DNA of 64,000 nt from Paenibacillus selenitireducens (GCF_002021565.1 NZ_MSZX01000002.1:248027-312026); one strand, 5' to 3'; numbered from the stretch's first letter, positions 44,806 to 53,489 are shown. Numbers and translations: made by a program. The notes: generated by a model not told the origin, from the letters alone.

Positions 44806-46182
44806 GTGCGATTAGTATTGTTATCCGGTGGTTCAGGGAAACGGTTATGGCCGTTAAGCAACGATGCAAGGTCCAAGCAATTTCTTAAAGTACTCGTGAA
44901 TGATAAAGGACAATATGAATCGATGATTCAACGCGTTTGGCGTCAACTTCAAGATGCAGGATTGGCGGATCATACATTAATTGCGACGAGCAGCGCACAG
45001 CGAGAAATTGTATTCAACCAAATCGAAGGGCATGTGAACGTCGTGGTGGAGCCGGATCGACGAGATACGTTCGCAGCGATCGTGCTCTCTGCCTTATATA
45101 TGCGTGCTGAACAGGGAATGGATGCGAATGAAGTCATCACGGTCATGCCCGTGGATCCATTCGTGGAGGCCTCTTTTTTTGACAGAATCCAGGATATGGA
45201 GTCCGCGTTGAACGATGCGTCTGCCGACTTAGCGTTAATCGGGGTAAGGCCGTCCTATCCTGCGGAGATCTATGGATATATTGTTCCTCATCAAAGTGAC
45301 GGCAAACGGTATAAGCGGGTGAATTATTTCAAGGAAAAGCCGGACGAGGCGTTAGCGACTAAGCTTTTGCAAGAACATGCATTATGGAACTGCGGCGTTT
45401 TTTCGTTTCGATTGAGTTTTATTCTTTCTATTCTTGAAAAGAAGGGTCTGCCGACCGATTATCACGCTTTTCTGGCCGGCTACAAGCAATTGAATAGCAA
45501 TAGCTTCGATTATGAAGTGGTCGAACATACACGCCGTATTATTGTTCTGCCTTTTGAAGGGTTCTGGAAAGATCTTGGCACATGGGACACGCTCACGGAT
45601 GAAATTGAGAATCCAGTCGTAGGCAAAGGCATCATTAAAAATAAAGATCCCCATACATGCGCTAACAATCATATCGTGAACGAATTGGATATTCCCGTTG
45701 CTGTCATTGGTTTATCCGACGTCATCGTTGCAGCGAGTCCGGATGGCATTCTGGTTAGCACCAAGGAGGCAAGTCCGCAAGTCAAAGGAATCGTCCATGA
45801 GTTTGAAAGCAAGCCGATGTATGTTGAGCGTCGATGGGGATGGTACCGAATCATCGATTTTTATCAATCTGAGGACGGATTGGAAGTGAACACGCGCAGA
45901 ATACAAATCAAAGCGGGTAAAAACTTAAGTTATCATACCCATCATCATCGGAAAGAACTATGGACCATCCTTCGTGGAGAAGCACAAGTCATGATTGGAG
46001 ACCAGCTGCTGAGTGTAAAAGCGTGCGATACCATTCAAATTGATGCAGGGATAGGACACGCAATGAAGGCCATTACGGATCTAGAGTTCATTGAAGTACA
46101 AATGGGACATGATATCACAGAGCAGGATATTACTCGAATCTTCTTAGAATGGAAAGATATACTGGAATTGGGGTTGATATGA
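44806..46182 (+). CDS. manC: Mannose-1-phosphate guanylyltransferase/mannose-6-phosphate isomerase
   Basis: 458 residues from GTG 44806, behind GGAGGGGAAGG (ATG 44804 is in another frame). LLSGGSGKRLWPLSNDARSKQFL is the guanylyltransferase loop, the middle contains EKPD and GVFSFR-type GDP-Man blocks, and the C-terminal cupin (HTHHHRKELWTILRGEAQVM) is the type II mannose-6-phosphate isomerase. Bifunctional enzymes of this type make GDP-mannose, the substrate of the GMD encoded at 35626. A phosphomannomutase is not in the window and must come from elsewhere. The 19-bp repeated element lies 64 bp upstream. Confidence 0.92.
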   Translation: MRLVLLSGGSGKRLWPLSNDARSKQFLKVLVNDKGQYESMIQRVWRQLQDAGLADHTLIATSSAQREIVFNQIEGHVNVVVEPDRRDTFAAIVLSALYMRAEQGMDANEVITVMPVDPFVEASFFDRIQDMESALNDASADLALIGVRPSYPAEIYGYIVPHQSDGKRYKRVNYFKEKPDEALATKLLQEHALWNCGVFSFRLSFILSILEKKGLPTDYHAFLAGYKQLNSNSFDYEVVEHTRRIIVLPFEGFWKDLGTWDTLTDEIENPVVGKGIIKNKDPHTCANNHIVNELDIPVAVIGLSDVIVAASPDGILVSTKEASPQVKGIVHEFESKPMYVERRWGWYRIIDFYQSEDGLEVNTRRIQIKAGKNLSYHTHHHRKELWTILRGEAQVMIGDQLLSVKACDTIQIDAGIGHAMKAITDLEFIEVQMGHDITEQDITRIFLEWKDILELGLI

Positions 46183-46283
46183 TTTATTATTTCTTTATGT
46201 GGGAAATTTGATAATTTTATATTCATACGGATATGGTTGGTTTATTATGGAAAGGTGGGATTTATTATTTAGGGAGGAATATT

Positions 46284-46943
46284 ATGTCTGATTCAAATTG
46301 GAGTCCAAATCCAGATCCACAATTACACCGGCAGCCCAAATCATCTCTTGATTTGCAGCTCATCGTACAATTACTCCGAAATCCATTAACGAGCTTATCT
46401 CTGAACCCGGCAACGCAGTGGTTATATGGAGTTCTAGGTATTGCAGCATCCATTGTAGGGTTTGCTTTATGGACAACGACATCCGTTACGTCCATTTTCG
46501 CTTTGTTCTTGAATCCTTTGGCGGGTCTCGGGATCGGCAGAGGTTTAGGCTTTAGTATTTACGCAGGCACATTTGTAAGAATGATTGTTCTTGCACTGGT
46601 TTCGCAGGGTGTACTTATCGGATCCATTTGGATCTTCGGCAATTGGTTAAGCGGCAAAAAGCAGGATTGGCGAAACCTGGTAACTTATTTAGGTGGCGTA
46701 CAATGGCTGTTCGGCGGAGCGTTTATCGTTGCTGCCATCATTGGATTATTGCTTGGTCAGATCGGGTTTCTTATCGCGAGTATTGCCTTAGTTCTTACCA
46801 TCATATTTATTGTGCTTACTTCATTAGAGTGTTATACATTTGTTTCGACAGAACGTAAATCACAATTTCTCGTCTATTCCATCGGTGTGTATATACTTAT
46901 TGTTGGAATCTTATCAACAGGATTAACGAGATCGATCATCTAA
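46284..46943 (+). CDS. Yip1-like integral membrane protein
   Basis: 219 residues from ATG 46284, with GGGAGGAA upstream; longer frames to 46233 lack a site. A short polar N-terminus (SLDLQLIVQLLRNP) is followed by five hydrophobic segments: about residues 45-70, 85-115, 120-140, 150-185 and 195-215. The spacing and the LRNPLTSL-type start resemble the YIP1 family of membrane proteins. No enzymatic motif is visible. It follows manC by 101 bp but is probably separate, and a repeat region plus terminator follows. Confidence 0.7.
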   Translation: MSDSNWSPNPDPQLHRQPKSSLDLQLIVQLLRNPLTSLSLNPATQWLYGVLGIAASIVGFALWTTTSVTSIFALFLNPLAGLGIGRGLGFSIYAGTFVRMIVLALVSQGVLIGSIWIFGNWLSGKKQDWRNLVTYLGGVQWLFGGAFIVAAIIGLLLGQIGFLIASIALVLTIIFIVLTSLECYTFVSTERKSQFLVYSIGVYILIVGILSTGLTRSII

Positions 46944-46965
46944 ATACCGATTCAAATTCATGGTT

Positions 46966-47055
46966 GCAAAAGAAACAATTCATGCAAAAGCAACAAGTTC
47001 CTACACATGCATAAGCAACAATATCGTACACATATAAAAGAAACAATATCCTACG
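46966..47055. repeat. Degenerate 25-bp tandem repeat (about four copies)
   Basis: Units start at 46966 (18 bp, partial), 46984, 47009 and 47034; each begins GCAAAAG/GCATAAG/TAAAAG and contains a AGAAACAA or AGCAACAA block. The region is AT-rich and lies between the Yip1-like gene and a terminator. The rest of 46944-47213 contains nothing else clear. Confidence 0.6.
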
Positions 47056-47104
47056 CACCAAATCATCCTGCTGTTAAGCGCAGTGAATGATTTGGTGTTT
47101 TTGT
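47056..47104 (+). terminator. Rho-independent terminator
   Basis: CACCAAATCAT (47056-47066) pairs with ATGATTTGGTG (47087-47097), then TTTTTTG. Confidence 0.85.
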
Positions 47105-47213
47105 TGTGCAAAGATCATTTCCTATACTGCCAATTTCCTCACAGGATAGCGCATACCCCGCTTACGCATGCTATGTCTTGTTCGACTTTAAACCAATTGG
47201 ATGGAGGATGGTT

Positions 47214-48269
47214 ATGCGTAGCGTAAAAACAGTGGGTATCTGTTTAACAGCAGCAGCAATCATGATCGGTGCTATGGGAGTAACGGGATGCTCTAACAAT
47301 GCAGCGAACAAAGTGAAGACGAACAGTTTGGATGGCCGTAATAATATTGCACCTTATTCCACGTACAATCGCGGTACTGTGAATCCACTCGGTACTGGCA
47401 CAAATGCTAGCCGAATCGGCACCAATAACGCCATGGAGTGGAGCCAGAAAGCTGCGGATCAAATCGTGAAGATTCCTGGTGTCAAAACGGCTCGCGTCAT
47501 TCTCATGAATCGTGATGCTTATGTTGCAGTGACCTTGGACAACAAAGTAACGCCAAAATCCACGGCGGTTCCTCATCATCGTGGTGGCGGTGTGACACCG
47601 CGTTCACTAACCGGTAATATGACGGGTATAGATGGTGTGCGTGGCACAACTGGCACAACGGGCACACCTGGCGCACCTGGCGCACCTGGTGCACCTGGCA
47701 CATATGGTACTCGTGGGATAACTGGCATGCCTGGCATACCTGGCACACCAGGCACATATGGTCCTCGTGGCACAGATGGTGGTATGCACGGCATGAATTA
47801 TGGAACGAACTATCGTTCTAATAATACCTCCACCTATGGAACTAACTATGGCTCCATGTCTGGATTGGATGGCCGTCATCCTTCTACCGTTCGTCCTTAC
47901 AATGCGACGAACCCATTGGCGAACCCAACCCGTGGAACGAATCCAACGACACGATCCGCAAGTCATGATGTGACTGTGACAGACGCATTGAAGCTAAAAA
48001 TTGCGCATGCTGTGAAACACAGCGTTCCGCAAGTGAATAATGTCTATGTCTCCGCGAATCCTGACTTTGTCTCACGCATTAACGGATATGCGAATCAATT
48101 CCGTAATGGGAATCCGATTACAGGTATTGGCGAAGAATTTACTGCGTTGATTAACCGTATCTTCCCTGCCCGTACAGGAACAACGGTTACACCGAACTCG
48201 TACAATCCTTCGACCTATCGGAATCCAAGTAACATGAATGTACCGATGAAGCCATCCACGTACCGTTAG
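47214..48269 (+). CDS. YhcN/YlaJ-family sporulation lipoprotein with inserted collagen-like repeat
   Basis: 351 residues from ATG 47214 (GGAGG 6 bp upstream; ATG 47208 is too close). MRSVKTVGICLTAAAIMIGA is a lipoprotein signal with Cys26 in VTGC. WSQKAADQIVKIPGVKTARVIL and NDPDFVSRINGY-like segments define PF09580, whose members are membrane-anchored spore lipoproteins with roles in germination or coat formation. Between the two halves, residues 138-188 are 17 uninterrupted Gly-X-Y triplets (GTTGTPGAPGAPGAPG and later GMPGIPGTPG), rich in Thr and Pro; residues 190-250 are Asn/Gly/Tyr-rich. Collagen-like spore proteins such as BclA are glycosylated on Thr, so this may be a glycan carrier. The insertion is the unusual part. 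Confidence 0.82.
   Translation: MRSVKTVGICLTAAAIMIGAMGVTGCSNNAANKVKTNSLDGRNNIAPYSTYNRGTVNPLGTGTNASRIGTNNAMEWSQKAADQIVKIPGVKTARVILMNRDAYVAVTLDNKVTPKSTAVPHHRGGGVTPRSLTGNMTGIDGVRGTTGTTGTPGAPGAPGAPGTYGTRGITGMPGIPGTPGTYGPRGTDGGMHGMNYGTNYRSNNTSTYGTNYGSMSGLDGRHPSTVRPYNATNPLANPTRGTNPTTRSASHDVTVTDALKLKIAHAVKHSVPQVNNVYVSANPDFVSRINGYANQFRNGNPITGIGEEFTALINRIFPARTGTTVTPNSYNPSTYRNPSNMNVPMKPSTYR
47625..47777 (+). repeat. Collagen-like GXY coding repeat
   Basis: 51 codons of uninterrupted Gly-X-Y with recurring GGCACA/GGCGCACCT units. A minus-strand frame over it reads Cys-rich/Gly-Pro repeats but is only its shadow. Confidence 0.85.
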
Positions 48270-48411
48270 GTGCTAGATCAATCTAGGTATTCATGACTGC
48301 CCATTTTTAATGATTACCGCACCAATAGTTTGCCCCCTTCATAGTATGAATTTGACTGTATCCCTTAACCTTGTTACACCATAAAATCCCGAGCAAGGAG
48401 GGGTGACACTA

Positions 48412-48510
48412 TTGAAGGGTAGGGGCAACATGGAAGAACCCTTTGTTCGCAAAGGGTTTTTTTATGCTATAAAAAAGGCGTTGGCGGGCCATTGGCGGCA
48501 TATATTGTGA
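48412..48510 (+). CDS. Possible small ORF overlapping a terminator
   Basis: TTG 48412 has the strong ribosome site AAGGAGGGG 9 bp upstream, and the frame runs 32 codons (MKGRGNMEEPFVRKGFFYAI...HIL). It reads directly through the terminator hairpin at 48437-48463, so translation would affect termination, as in a leader peptide. No family similarity is seen. The surrounding stretch 48270-48560 contains nothing else. Confidence 0.3.
   Translation: MKGRGNMEEPFVRKGFFYAIKKALAGHWRHIL
48437..48463 (+). terminator. Rho-independent terminator
   Basis: AACCCTTTG/CAAAGGGTT with loop TTCG and seven T. Confidence 0.85.
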
Positions 48511-48560
48511 AGTAAGGTTTACATGACTTCATAGCTTAACGGGCAGAAGGAGGGGATTCG

Positions 48561-49721
48561 ATGCCGGTGTATAAGAATCGCAAAGCGAAGCGAAACCCTT
48601 GGTACATTGAGTTCGAAGCGGGTAAAGATCCTGCAACAGGGCAGCGGAGGCGTTACAAAAAGCGGGGATATGGTACTAAAAAAGAAGCTGAGCTGGCTTT
48701 GGCGAAGTGGCGTTACGAGCTGGCGTTGATGGAGGAGGGGAGTGAACAGGAACATAAAGGCATAGATGCTGCACTCCATTCTGCCAAGATCGACGCCAAT
48801 ACCACGATGAATTTTAGAGTATACGCAAATCAATGGCTGGAATACCGCCATCACCTGAGTGACAATACCAGAGAATTATATCAATCCATGCTGCGGACGC
48901 ATTTAATTCCTTCCTTAGGTACATTATCTCTGCGCCGAATTACGTCGTCCGATATTCAGCAGTTCGTTCAAGATTTACATGGCAAAGGGTTGTCGGATTC
49001 CACGATTAAGCGTATCTTTTCGCTGCTGCATGCCATTCTTCAAGCGGCTGTCAAAACGGAGTTGGTTTCCCGTAATGTGGCTGCTGTCGTGGAGAAGCCG
49101 ACGATTCGCCGCCGCCCCTTTACCGTATGGTCATTAGATCAGATCAAGTTCTTTCTTCATCGCTTGCAAGAAGAGGGAGGGCGGTATGCCATTGTCTTTG
49201 CCCTTGCGATTCTAACCGGCATGAGGCAAGGTGAAATCCTGGGATTGCGTTGGCAAGACATCGATTTCGATGAGCGAGTCATTCGCATGCAGCAGACCTT
49301 AACGCATCGGGGGACATCCTTTCAATCGGGCGGAAAAACAGCGAAGAGCATACGGGTGATTGCCCTAACACAAGAGACGATCCGATGGCTCCAGGCACAT
49401 CGGCGAGAACAATTCGCACAGCAGCCACATGCAGAACTTGTCATTAGTAAACCAGAAGGAGGACCGTTGACACCTAGGGTATTACATCGCTTATGGCAGC
49501 AAATACTACATCAATGGCAGCTGCCTAGAATTACGTTTCACGATTTACGACATACCCACGCGAGCATTCTGCTGCAACAAGGCGTTCATCCTAAAGTGGT
49601 CTCCGAAAGGCTTGGACATTCCTCCGTTCATATGACGCTTAATACGTACTCCCATCTCCTTCCCCACCTTCAGCACGATATGGTCGAACCTTTGGATCAT
49701 CTGTTATTTTCCAAAACATAA
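48561..49721 (+). CDS. Tyrosine recombinase/integrase
   Basis: 386 residues, ATG behind AGAAGGAGGGG. N-terminal arm-binding domain (PVYKNRKAKRNPWYIEFEAG...RYKKRGYGTKKEAE, about 1-60), core-binding SAM-like domain (FRVYANQWLEYRHHLSDNTRE, about 95-185), and catalytic domain with LTGMRQGEILGLRW (first Arg), FHDLRHTHAS (His-x-x-Arg), LGHSSVHMTLNTYSHL (His and Tyr nucleophile). All five catalytic residues are present. It is a phage/ICE-type integrase, but no excisionase, phage repressor or attachment repeat is visible next to it; the convergent nagA follows at 80 bp. Possibly a remnant of an element or an integrase whose element lies elsewhere. Confidence 0.9.
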   Translation: MPVYKNRKAKRNPWYIEFEAGKDPATGQRRRYKKRGYGTKKEAELALAKWRYELALMEEGSEQEHKGIDAALHSAKIDANTTMNFRVYANQWLEYRHHLSDNTRELYQSMLRTHLIPSLGTLSLRRITSSDIQQFVQDLHGKGLSDSTIKRIFSLLHAILQAAVKTELVSRNVAAVVEKPTIRRRPFTVWSLDQIKFFLHRLQEEGGRYAIVFALAILTGMRQGEILGLRWQDIDFDERVIRMQQTLTHRGTSFQSGGKTAKSIRVIALTQETIRWLQAHRREQFAQQPHAELVISKPEGGPLTPRVLHRLWQQILHQWQLPRITFHDLRHTHASILLQQGVHPKVVSERLGHSSVHMTLNTYSHLLPHLQHDMVEPLDHLLFSKT

Positions 49722-49749
49722 AAAACAGCCCCGAGGAGAGTCGGGACTG
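49720..49749 (-). terminator. Rho-independent terminator for nagB-nagA (minus strand)
   Basis: On the minus strand CAGTCCCGA pairs with TCGGGGCTG (one mismatch) and is followed by six T. It lies about 50 bp after the nagA stop. Confidence 0.78.
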
Positions 49750-49800
49750 CATTATGAAAAGAGAAAGAGAAACCATGAATGATCTTAGTTGTGAAGAGAT

Positions 49801-50976
49801 TTAGTTCTTGGCTTGATTCCCTTTTACCCATATGGATTGCAGATTCAAATCTGCATCTAACAACAAGATGTCGGCTTGTTTGCCTACGCCAATGCTGCCA
49901 GTACGATCTTCGATGCGAAGTTGTTTCGCTGCATTATAGCTTGTTAACAATACAGCTTCAGGAACACTGCAGCCAACCATATTGACCATGTTCTTGAATG
50001 CTTGGATCATCGTAAGCAAGCTGCCTGCTAAGGAACCGCCATCTTTCAAGCGAGCCTCGCCATTCTTCGCGATAACAGGCAATCCGCCAAGATCGTATTC
50101 ACCGTCACCAAGACCTGCTGCAGACATCGCATCGGTAATGACGACGAGATTATTGTTGTTTTTGCATTTCACGAGTACTTTCATCGCCGCCGGATGAACA
50201 TGGATGCCGTCAGCAATCAATTCGGCGATGATGCGATCATCGCTAAGGACAGCTCCAACGGTTCCAGGTGCGCGATGCGTGAGCGGTGTCATTGCATTGT
50301 AGGTATGCACAGCTTGATTTAAGCCAGCCTCTACTGCAGTCTCTATCTCATCATACGTTGCATCGGTGTGCGCCGCTGCGACATTTATCCCATTGGCGCG
50401 AGCCCATTCAATAGCTGGAATGGCCCCGTTACGTTCTGGAGCAAGTGAAATTTGCTTAATTACACCTGGATATTTGGTATTCCAAGCATCGAGCCAATCG
50501 ACACGAGCTTCAATCATGTATGCTGGATTCTGTGCACCTTTGTATTTTGGATTAATAAAAGGTCCTTCCATATGAACCCCATGAACTTGGGCATACGGCA
50601 TCGGCTGATTCATATATTCATAGACTTCGGCTAAGACACGTTCAATGGCATCATGGGATTGCGTCATCGTCGTCGCATGAATGGTTGTCGTTCCTTGGCT
50701 TAAATGGAATTTCGTAATGGTATCCAGCACTTCTTTGCTAGAGTCCATAAAGTCAGCTCCGTATCCACCATGCACGTGGACATCGATAAATCCTGGAATG
50801 ACCCAACCACCTTTGGCATCAACGGCATCCTGCTGCCATGTGGCAAGATCGGCAGCGGGGGCTTCGGCTTGTGTTCCTACGAACACGATGGTTCCATTTT
50901 CAATACGTACACAACCTTGTTCAATGACACCCTGAAGTGTTACAACTTTGGCGTTCGTAATGAAGAAGCTGCTCAT
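49801..50976 (-). CDS. nagA: N-acetylglucosamine-6-phosphate deacetylase
   Basis: 391 residues, usual length. Metal site HVHGGYGADFMDSS near residue 62, EGPFINPKYKGAQNPAYM near 133 (catalytic Glu), AAHTDATYDEI near 203, THTYNAMTPLTHRAPG near 222, and TDAMSAAGLGDG near 280 with catalytic Asp. Removes acetate from GlcNAc-6-P to give glucosamine-6-P for NagB. The ATG overlaps the nagB stop (ATGA). In the operon 52565-49801 with nagB and the regulator, which connects GlcNAc recycling with amino-sugar metabolism needed for UDP-GlcNAc-derived sugars; the latter link is inference. Confidence 0.95.
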   Translation of the reverse strand: MSSFFITNAKVVTLQGVIEQGCVRIENGTIVFVGTQAEAPAADLATWQQDAVDAKGGWVIPGFIDVHVHGGYGADFMDSSKEVLDTITKFHLSQGTTTIHATTMTQSHDAIERVLAEVYEYMNQPMPYAQVHGVHMEGPFINPKYKGAQNPAYMIEARVDWLDAWNTKYPGVIKQISLAPERNGAIPAIEWARANGINVAAAHTDATYDEIETAVEAGLNQAVHTYNAMTPLTHRAPGTVGAVLSDDRIIAELIADGIHVHPAAMKVLVKCKNNNNLVVITDAMSAAGLGDGEYDLGGLPVIAKNGEARLKDGGSLAGSLLTMIQAFKNMVNMVGCSVPEAVLLTSYNAAKQLRIEDRTGSIGVGKQADILLLDADLNLQSIWVKGNQAKN

Positions 50977-51701
50977 GCTAATTCACCTGCCGCTTCTTTA
51001 TCTAGAAGAACGACGACGTTGGAATGGGTCTGTAATAAGGATGCTGGGCAATCGGTTGTGATTGGTCCTTGAAGCGCGCGTTTGACAATAGCTGCTTTAT
51101 CGCGGCCGCGAACCACGAGCATAATCATTTTGGCTTTCAGAATCGTACCCACACCCATGGTGATGGCTTGCGTTGGCACTTCATCAATCGAGTTGAAGAA
51201 ACGAGCGTTCGCTTCACGTGTGGATTCTTTCAATTGAACAAGGTGTGTGCCGCTGCTAAGCACTTCATCAGGCTCGTTGAACCCGATATGACCGTTATGG
51301 CCAAGGCCAAGGATTTGCAGATCAATTTGCTTCGATGTCGACATCATTTCATCATAGCGAGCGCCTTCGGATGCAAGATCCGCTGCATTCCCGTTAGGTA
51401 CATACGTTTGTTCCAATGGAATATCGATATGATTGAACAATTGGTTGTTCATGAAGGTACGGTAGCTCTCCGGATGACCTTCCGGCAATCCTACATATTC
51501 ATCCAAGTTAAAGGATGTTACATGCTTGAAGCTGACATGTCCATTTTGATACGTACGAATAAGTTCTTGGTAAATCCCAATCGGTGTGCTGCCTGTTGCA
51601 AGTCCGAGTACGGCATAAGGGTTCGTCTGCACCAAGCTTGCAATAATGTTCCCGCCTACCTTGTTCAGTTCTTCATTCGTTTCAAAAGTTAAAATGTTCA
51701 T
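50973..51701 (-). CDS. nagB: Glucosamine-6-phosphate deaminase
   Basis: 242 residues. GLATGSTPIGIYQELI (phosphate loop), TSFNLDEYVGLPEGHPESYRTFM, LQILGLGHNGHIGFNEP and TQAITMGVGTILKAK are the standard NagB motifs. Converts glucosamine-6-P to fructose-6-P and ammonia. The protein is the short Gram-positive form without the allosteric C-terminal extension of the E. coli enzyme. Translated directly with nagA (4-bp overlap) and 6 bp after the regulator gene. Confidence 0.95.
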   Translation of the reverse strand: MNILTFETNEELNKVGGNIIASLVQTNPYAVLGLATGSTPIGIYQELIRTYQNGHVSFKHVTSFNLDEYVGLPEGHPESYRTFMNNQLFNHIDIPLEQTYVPNGNAADLASEGARYDEMMSTSKQIDLQILGLGHNGHIGFNEPDEVLSSGTHLVQLKESTREANARFFNSIDEVPTQAITMGVGTILKAKMIMLVVRGRDKAAIVKRALQGPITTDCPASLLQTHSNVVVLLDKEAAGELA

Positions 51702-51707
51702 TCCGTA

Positions 51708-52565
51708 TTACCTCCCTTTATCGTTGCGGTACTTCTGTACCATTTCATAAGATCGTTCGATCCGTGGAATATAGCGCGTATATTGCTCGCTCACGAGACC
51801 AGAGAACAGGATATCAATGACATGCAGCTGCGCAATCCGCGAGGCCATATCCCCCCGCCGCATTCCTGCCTCCAAGGTGGAGGTGAACAATGGGACGTCG
51901 GACATATTGGATAAGGTGGAACTGCCGTATTTTGTTAATGAAATCGTGGTGGCTCCGTTCTCCTTCGCGCATTTTAAGGCATCAATCGTTTCTTGCGTCT
52001 CGCCGGAGTGGGATATCGCAATGGCTACATCCCCGGCGTTTAAATTGGAAGCTGATATGATTTGTAAGTGTGAATCCGCGCTGTAACGCGCTCTTTTGCC
52101 GACAAGTCCTAATTTATAGCACAAATCCTGTGCTACAATCCCTGAGGTCGCCATCCCATAGACATCGACGGTTTTCGCATCTCGTAATACATCCAGCGCG
52201 CGCGTCAATTGATTCAAATCCAGAAGGCGCGTTGTATCGACGATAGAACGGATGTGATTGGCTTCAATCGCTGCAACAACACTTGTAAGCGGGTTGCCGG
52301 CAACGATGTCTTGGTACTCCTGCGAGGGATCTTTCTGCGCCAGATCTGCAGCAAGTCGCATCTTGAAATCCGGGAATCCGCGAAAATGAAGCGATTTACA
52401 GAATCTCGTCACGGTCGCAGCGCTTGTCGTCGATTGCTCCGCAAGCTCGGTAATGCCCATATTCACTACGTTTCCCGGAAAGCTCAGGATATAATCGGCA
52501 AGCTTCCGTTCTTGCTGGTGAAAGGTGTCAAGCTGCTGTTCAATGGCATATAAAATGCTAGACAT
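51708..52565 (-). CDS. MurR/RpiR-family transcriptional regulator with SIS domain
   Basis: 285 residues from ATG 52565; GAGGGG is 9 bp upstream, whereas the GTG 52574 overlaps that site. Residues 1-75 are the HTH_6 domain (LADYILSFPGNVVNMGITEL, TSAATVTRFCKSLHFRGFPDFK); residues 125-250 form the SIS sugar-phosphate domain (DVYGMATSGIVAQDLCYKL, ISHSGETQETIDALKCAKENGA). Such regulators of amino-sugar genes respond to phosphosugars such as GlcNAc-6-P or MurNAc-6-P. It is the first gene of the operon it probably controls. Confidence 0.9.
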   Translation of the reverse strand: MSSILYAIEQQLDTFHQQERKLADYILSFPGNVVNMGITELAEQSTTSAATVTRFCKSLHFRGFPDFKMRLAADLAQKDPSQEYQDIVAGNPLTSVVAAIEANHIRSIVDTTRLLDLNQLTRALDVLRDAKTVDVYGMATSGIVAQDLCYKLGLVGKRARYSADSHLQIISASNLNAGDVAIAISHSGETQETIDALKCAKENGATTISLTKYGSSTLSNMSDVPLFTSTLEAGMRRGDMASRIAQLHVIDILFSGLVSEQYTRYIPRIERSYEMVQKYRNDKGR

Positions 52566-52584
52566 GCGTGCCACCCCTCTTCAT

Positions 52585-52634
52585 GAAAATAATTTTAATA
52601 TTTATATAAATAATGACGAAAATAATTTCAATAT
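52585..52634 (-). promoter_or_regulatory. Probable MurR/RpiR operator pair before the regulator-nagBA operon
   Basis: Two direct copies GAAAATAATTTTAATAT (52585-52601) and GAAAATAATTTCAATAT (52618-52634) start 33 bp apart (three helical turns), 20 bp before the regulator start. Each is a GAAA-N4/5-TTTC-like partly palindromic site, as described for RpiR-family regulators. Autoregulation is inferred. Confidence 0.55.
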
Positions 52635-52796
52635 CATCATAAAATATTCGAACTAGTTTTTCAATAGGTTTTGTGAAAATTCACAGATGCGCTGAGCAAG
52701 ACCGTAAGATTTATTTAAGAAATAAGAAACAGATGCGTAAGAATTCACTGCTACAATAAATGTAATCAAACACTTGTTCAGGAGGTGAGTTGGTAG

Positions 52797-53489
52797 ATGC
52801 TGCAGCTGATTCGCTTAGAACTAAGGAAAACAGCAATGGGCTGGTATGTGAACACTGCACTCCTTGTGAATCTAGTCATCGCCCTTTTCATGGGCGTTGG
52901 AGGCTATGTCATTCATTCCAAAGGTTTGATCCTATCCATTAGCTTCGAAGAGGTGTTCAGCGCGATAGGCGCTGCTGTTCGAGCCCTATTTACAATCATT
53001 GCCTCTGTGCTCATTTCGAAGCTTGTCCTTGAAGAATACAAGAATCGTACGATAACGATTATGTTCGCTTACCCCATCTGTCGCCGGACACTGTTGGCTG
53101 TCAAGCTATTCATGATTTGCGGTATTACGTTCGTAGCGATCGTACTATCGACGATAGTTGCGATAACGGCGTTCTGTGGCATAAATGCCTACTTTGATTT
53201 CATTCCGATTTCATTCACGGCAAGCAATCTTATGGTGTTAGGGTTTAGTGTCATTACCTTTGCCTTGACAGCAACGGGGACAAGCTTTATTGCCTTACTA
53301 TTCGGAATGCGCAAGCATTCCGTAGCCGATACGATGAGTTCTTCCATTTTAGTAGCAGCTTCCATGAACACATTTTTCATGGAGAAGTCTGTCATTACAC
53401 AGGTAGGGATTCCGATGTTTCTGGCGGTCATAGGCATTGGATGTGCTGCGGTAGTTTTTCGTAATGTAGAGACCGTCGATGTGGCTTAA
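52797..53489 (+). CDS. ABC-2-type transporter permease (orphan)
   Basis: 230 residues, starting two bases after GGAGGTGAG-like site. Six hydrophobic segments (about 18-40, 58-78, 98-125, 140-170, 178-195, 205-225) with LRKTAMGWYVNTALLVNLVIAL and LVLEEYKNRTITIMFAYPICRR, the coupling-helix pattern of ABC-2 permeases related to lantibiotic/bacitracin immunity systems. No ABC ATPase gene is adjacent in the window. It is followed by a small two-helix membrane protein. Substrate unknown. Confidence 0.8.
   Translation: MLQLIRLELRKTAMGWYVNTALLVNLVIALFMGVGGYVIHSKGLILSISFEEVFSAIGAAVRALFTIIASVLISKLVLEEYKNRTITIMFAYPICRRTLLAVKLFMICGITFVAIVLSTIVAITAFCGINAYFDFIPISFTASNLMVLGFSVITFALTATGTSFIALLFGMRKHSVADTMSSSILVAASMNTFFMEKSVITQVGIPMFLAVIGIGCAAVVFRNVETVDVA

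Noticed and set aside
46966-47055. CRISPR array
   Set aside because: The units are contiguous, degenerate 25-bp repeats with no constant repeat/variable spacer structure, and no cas gene is in the window.
47503-47966. Minus-strand ORFs with Gly-Pro or Cys-rich repeats
   Set aside because: They are reverse readings of the collagen-like GXY codons of the lipoprotein and have no ribosome sites.
48437-48463. GAACCCTTTGTTC as a LexA box before the integrase
   Set aside because: The half sites are five bases apart rather than four, and the sequence is the stem of a terminator.
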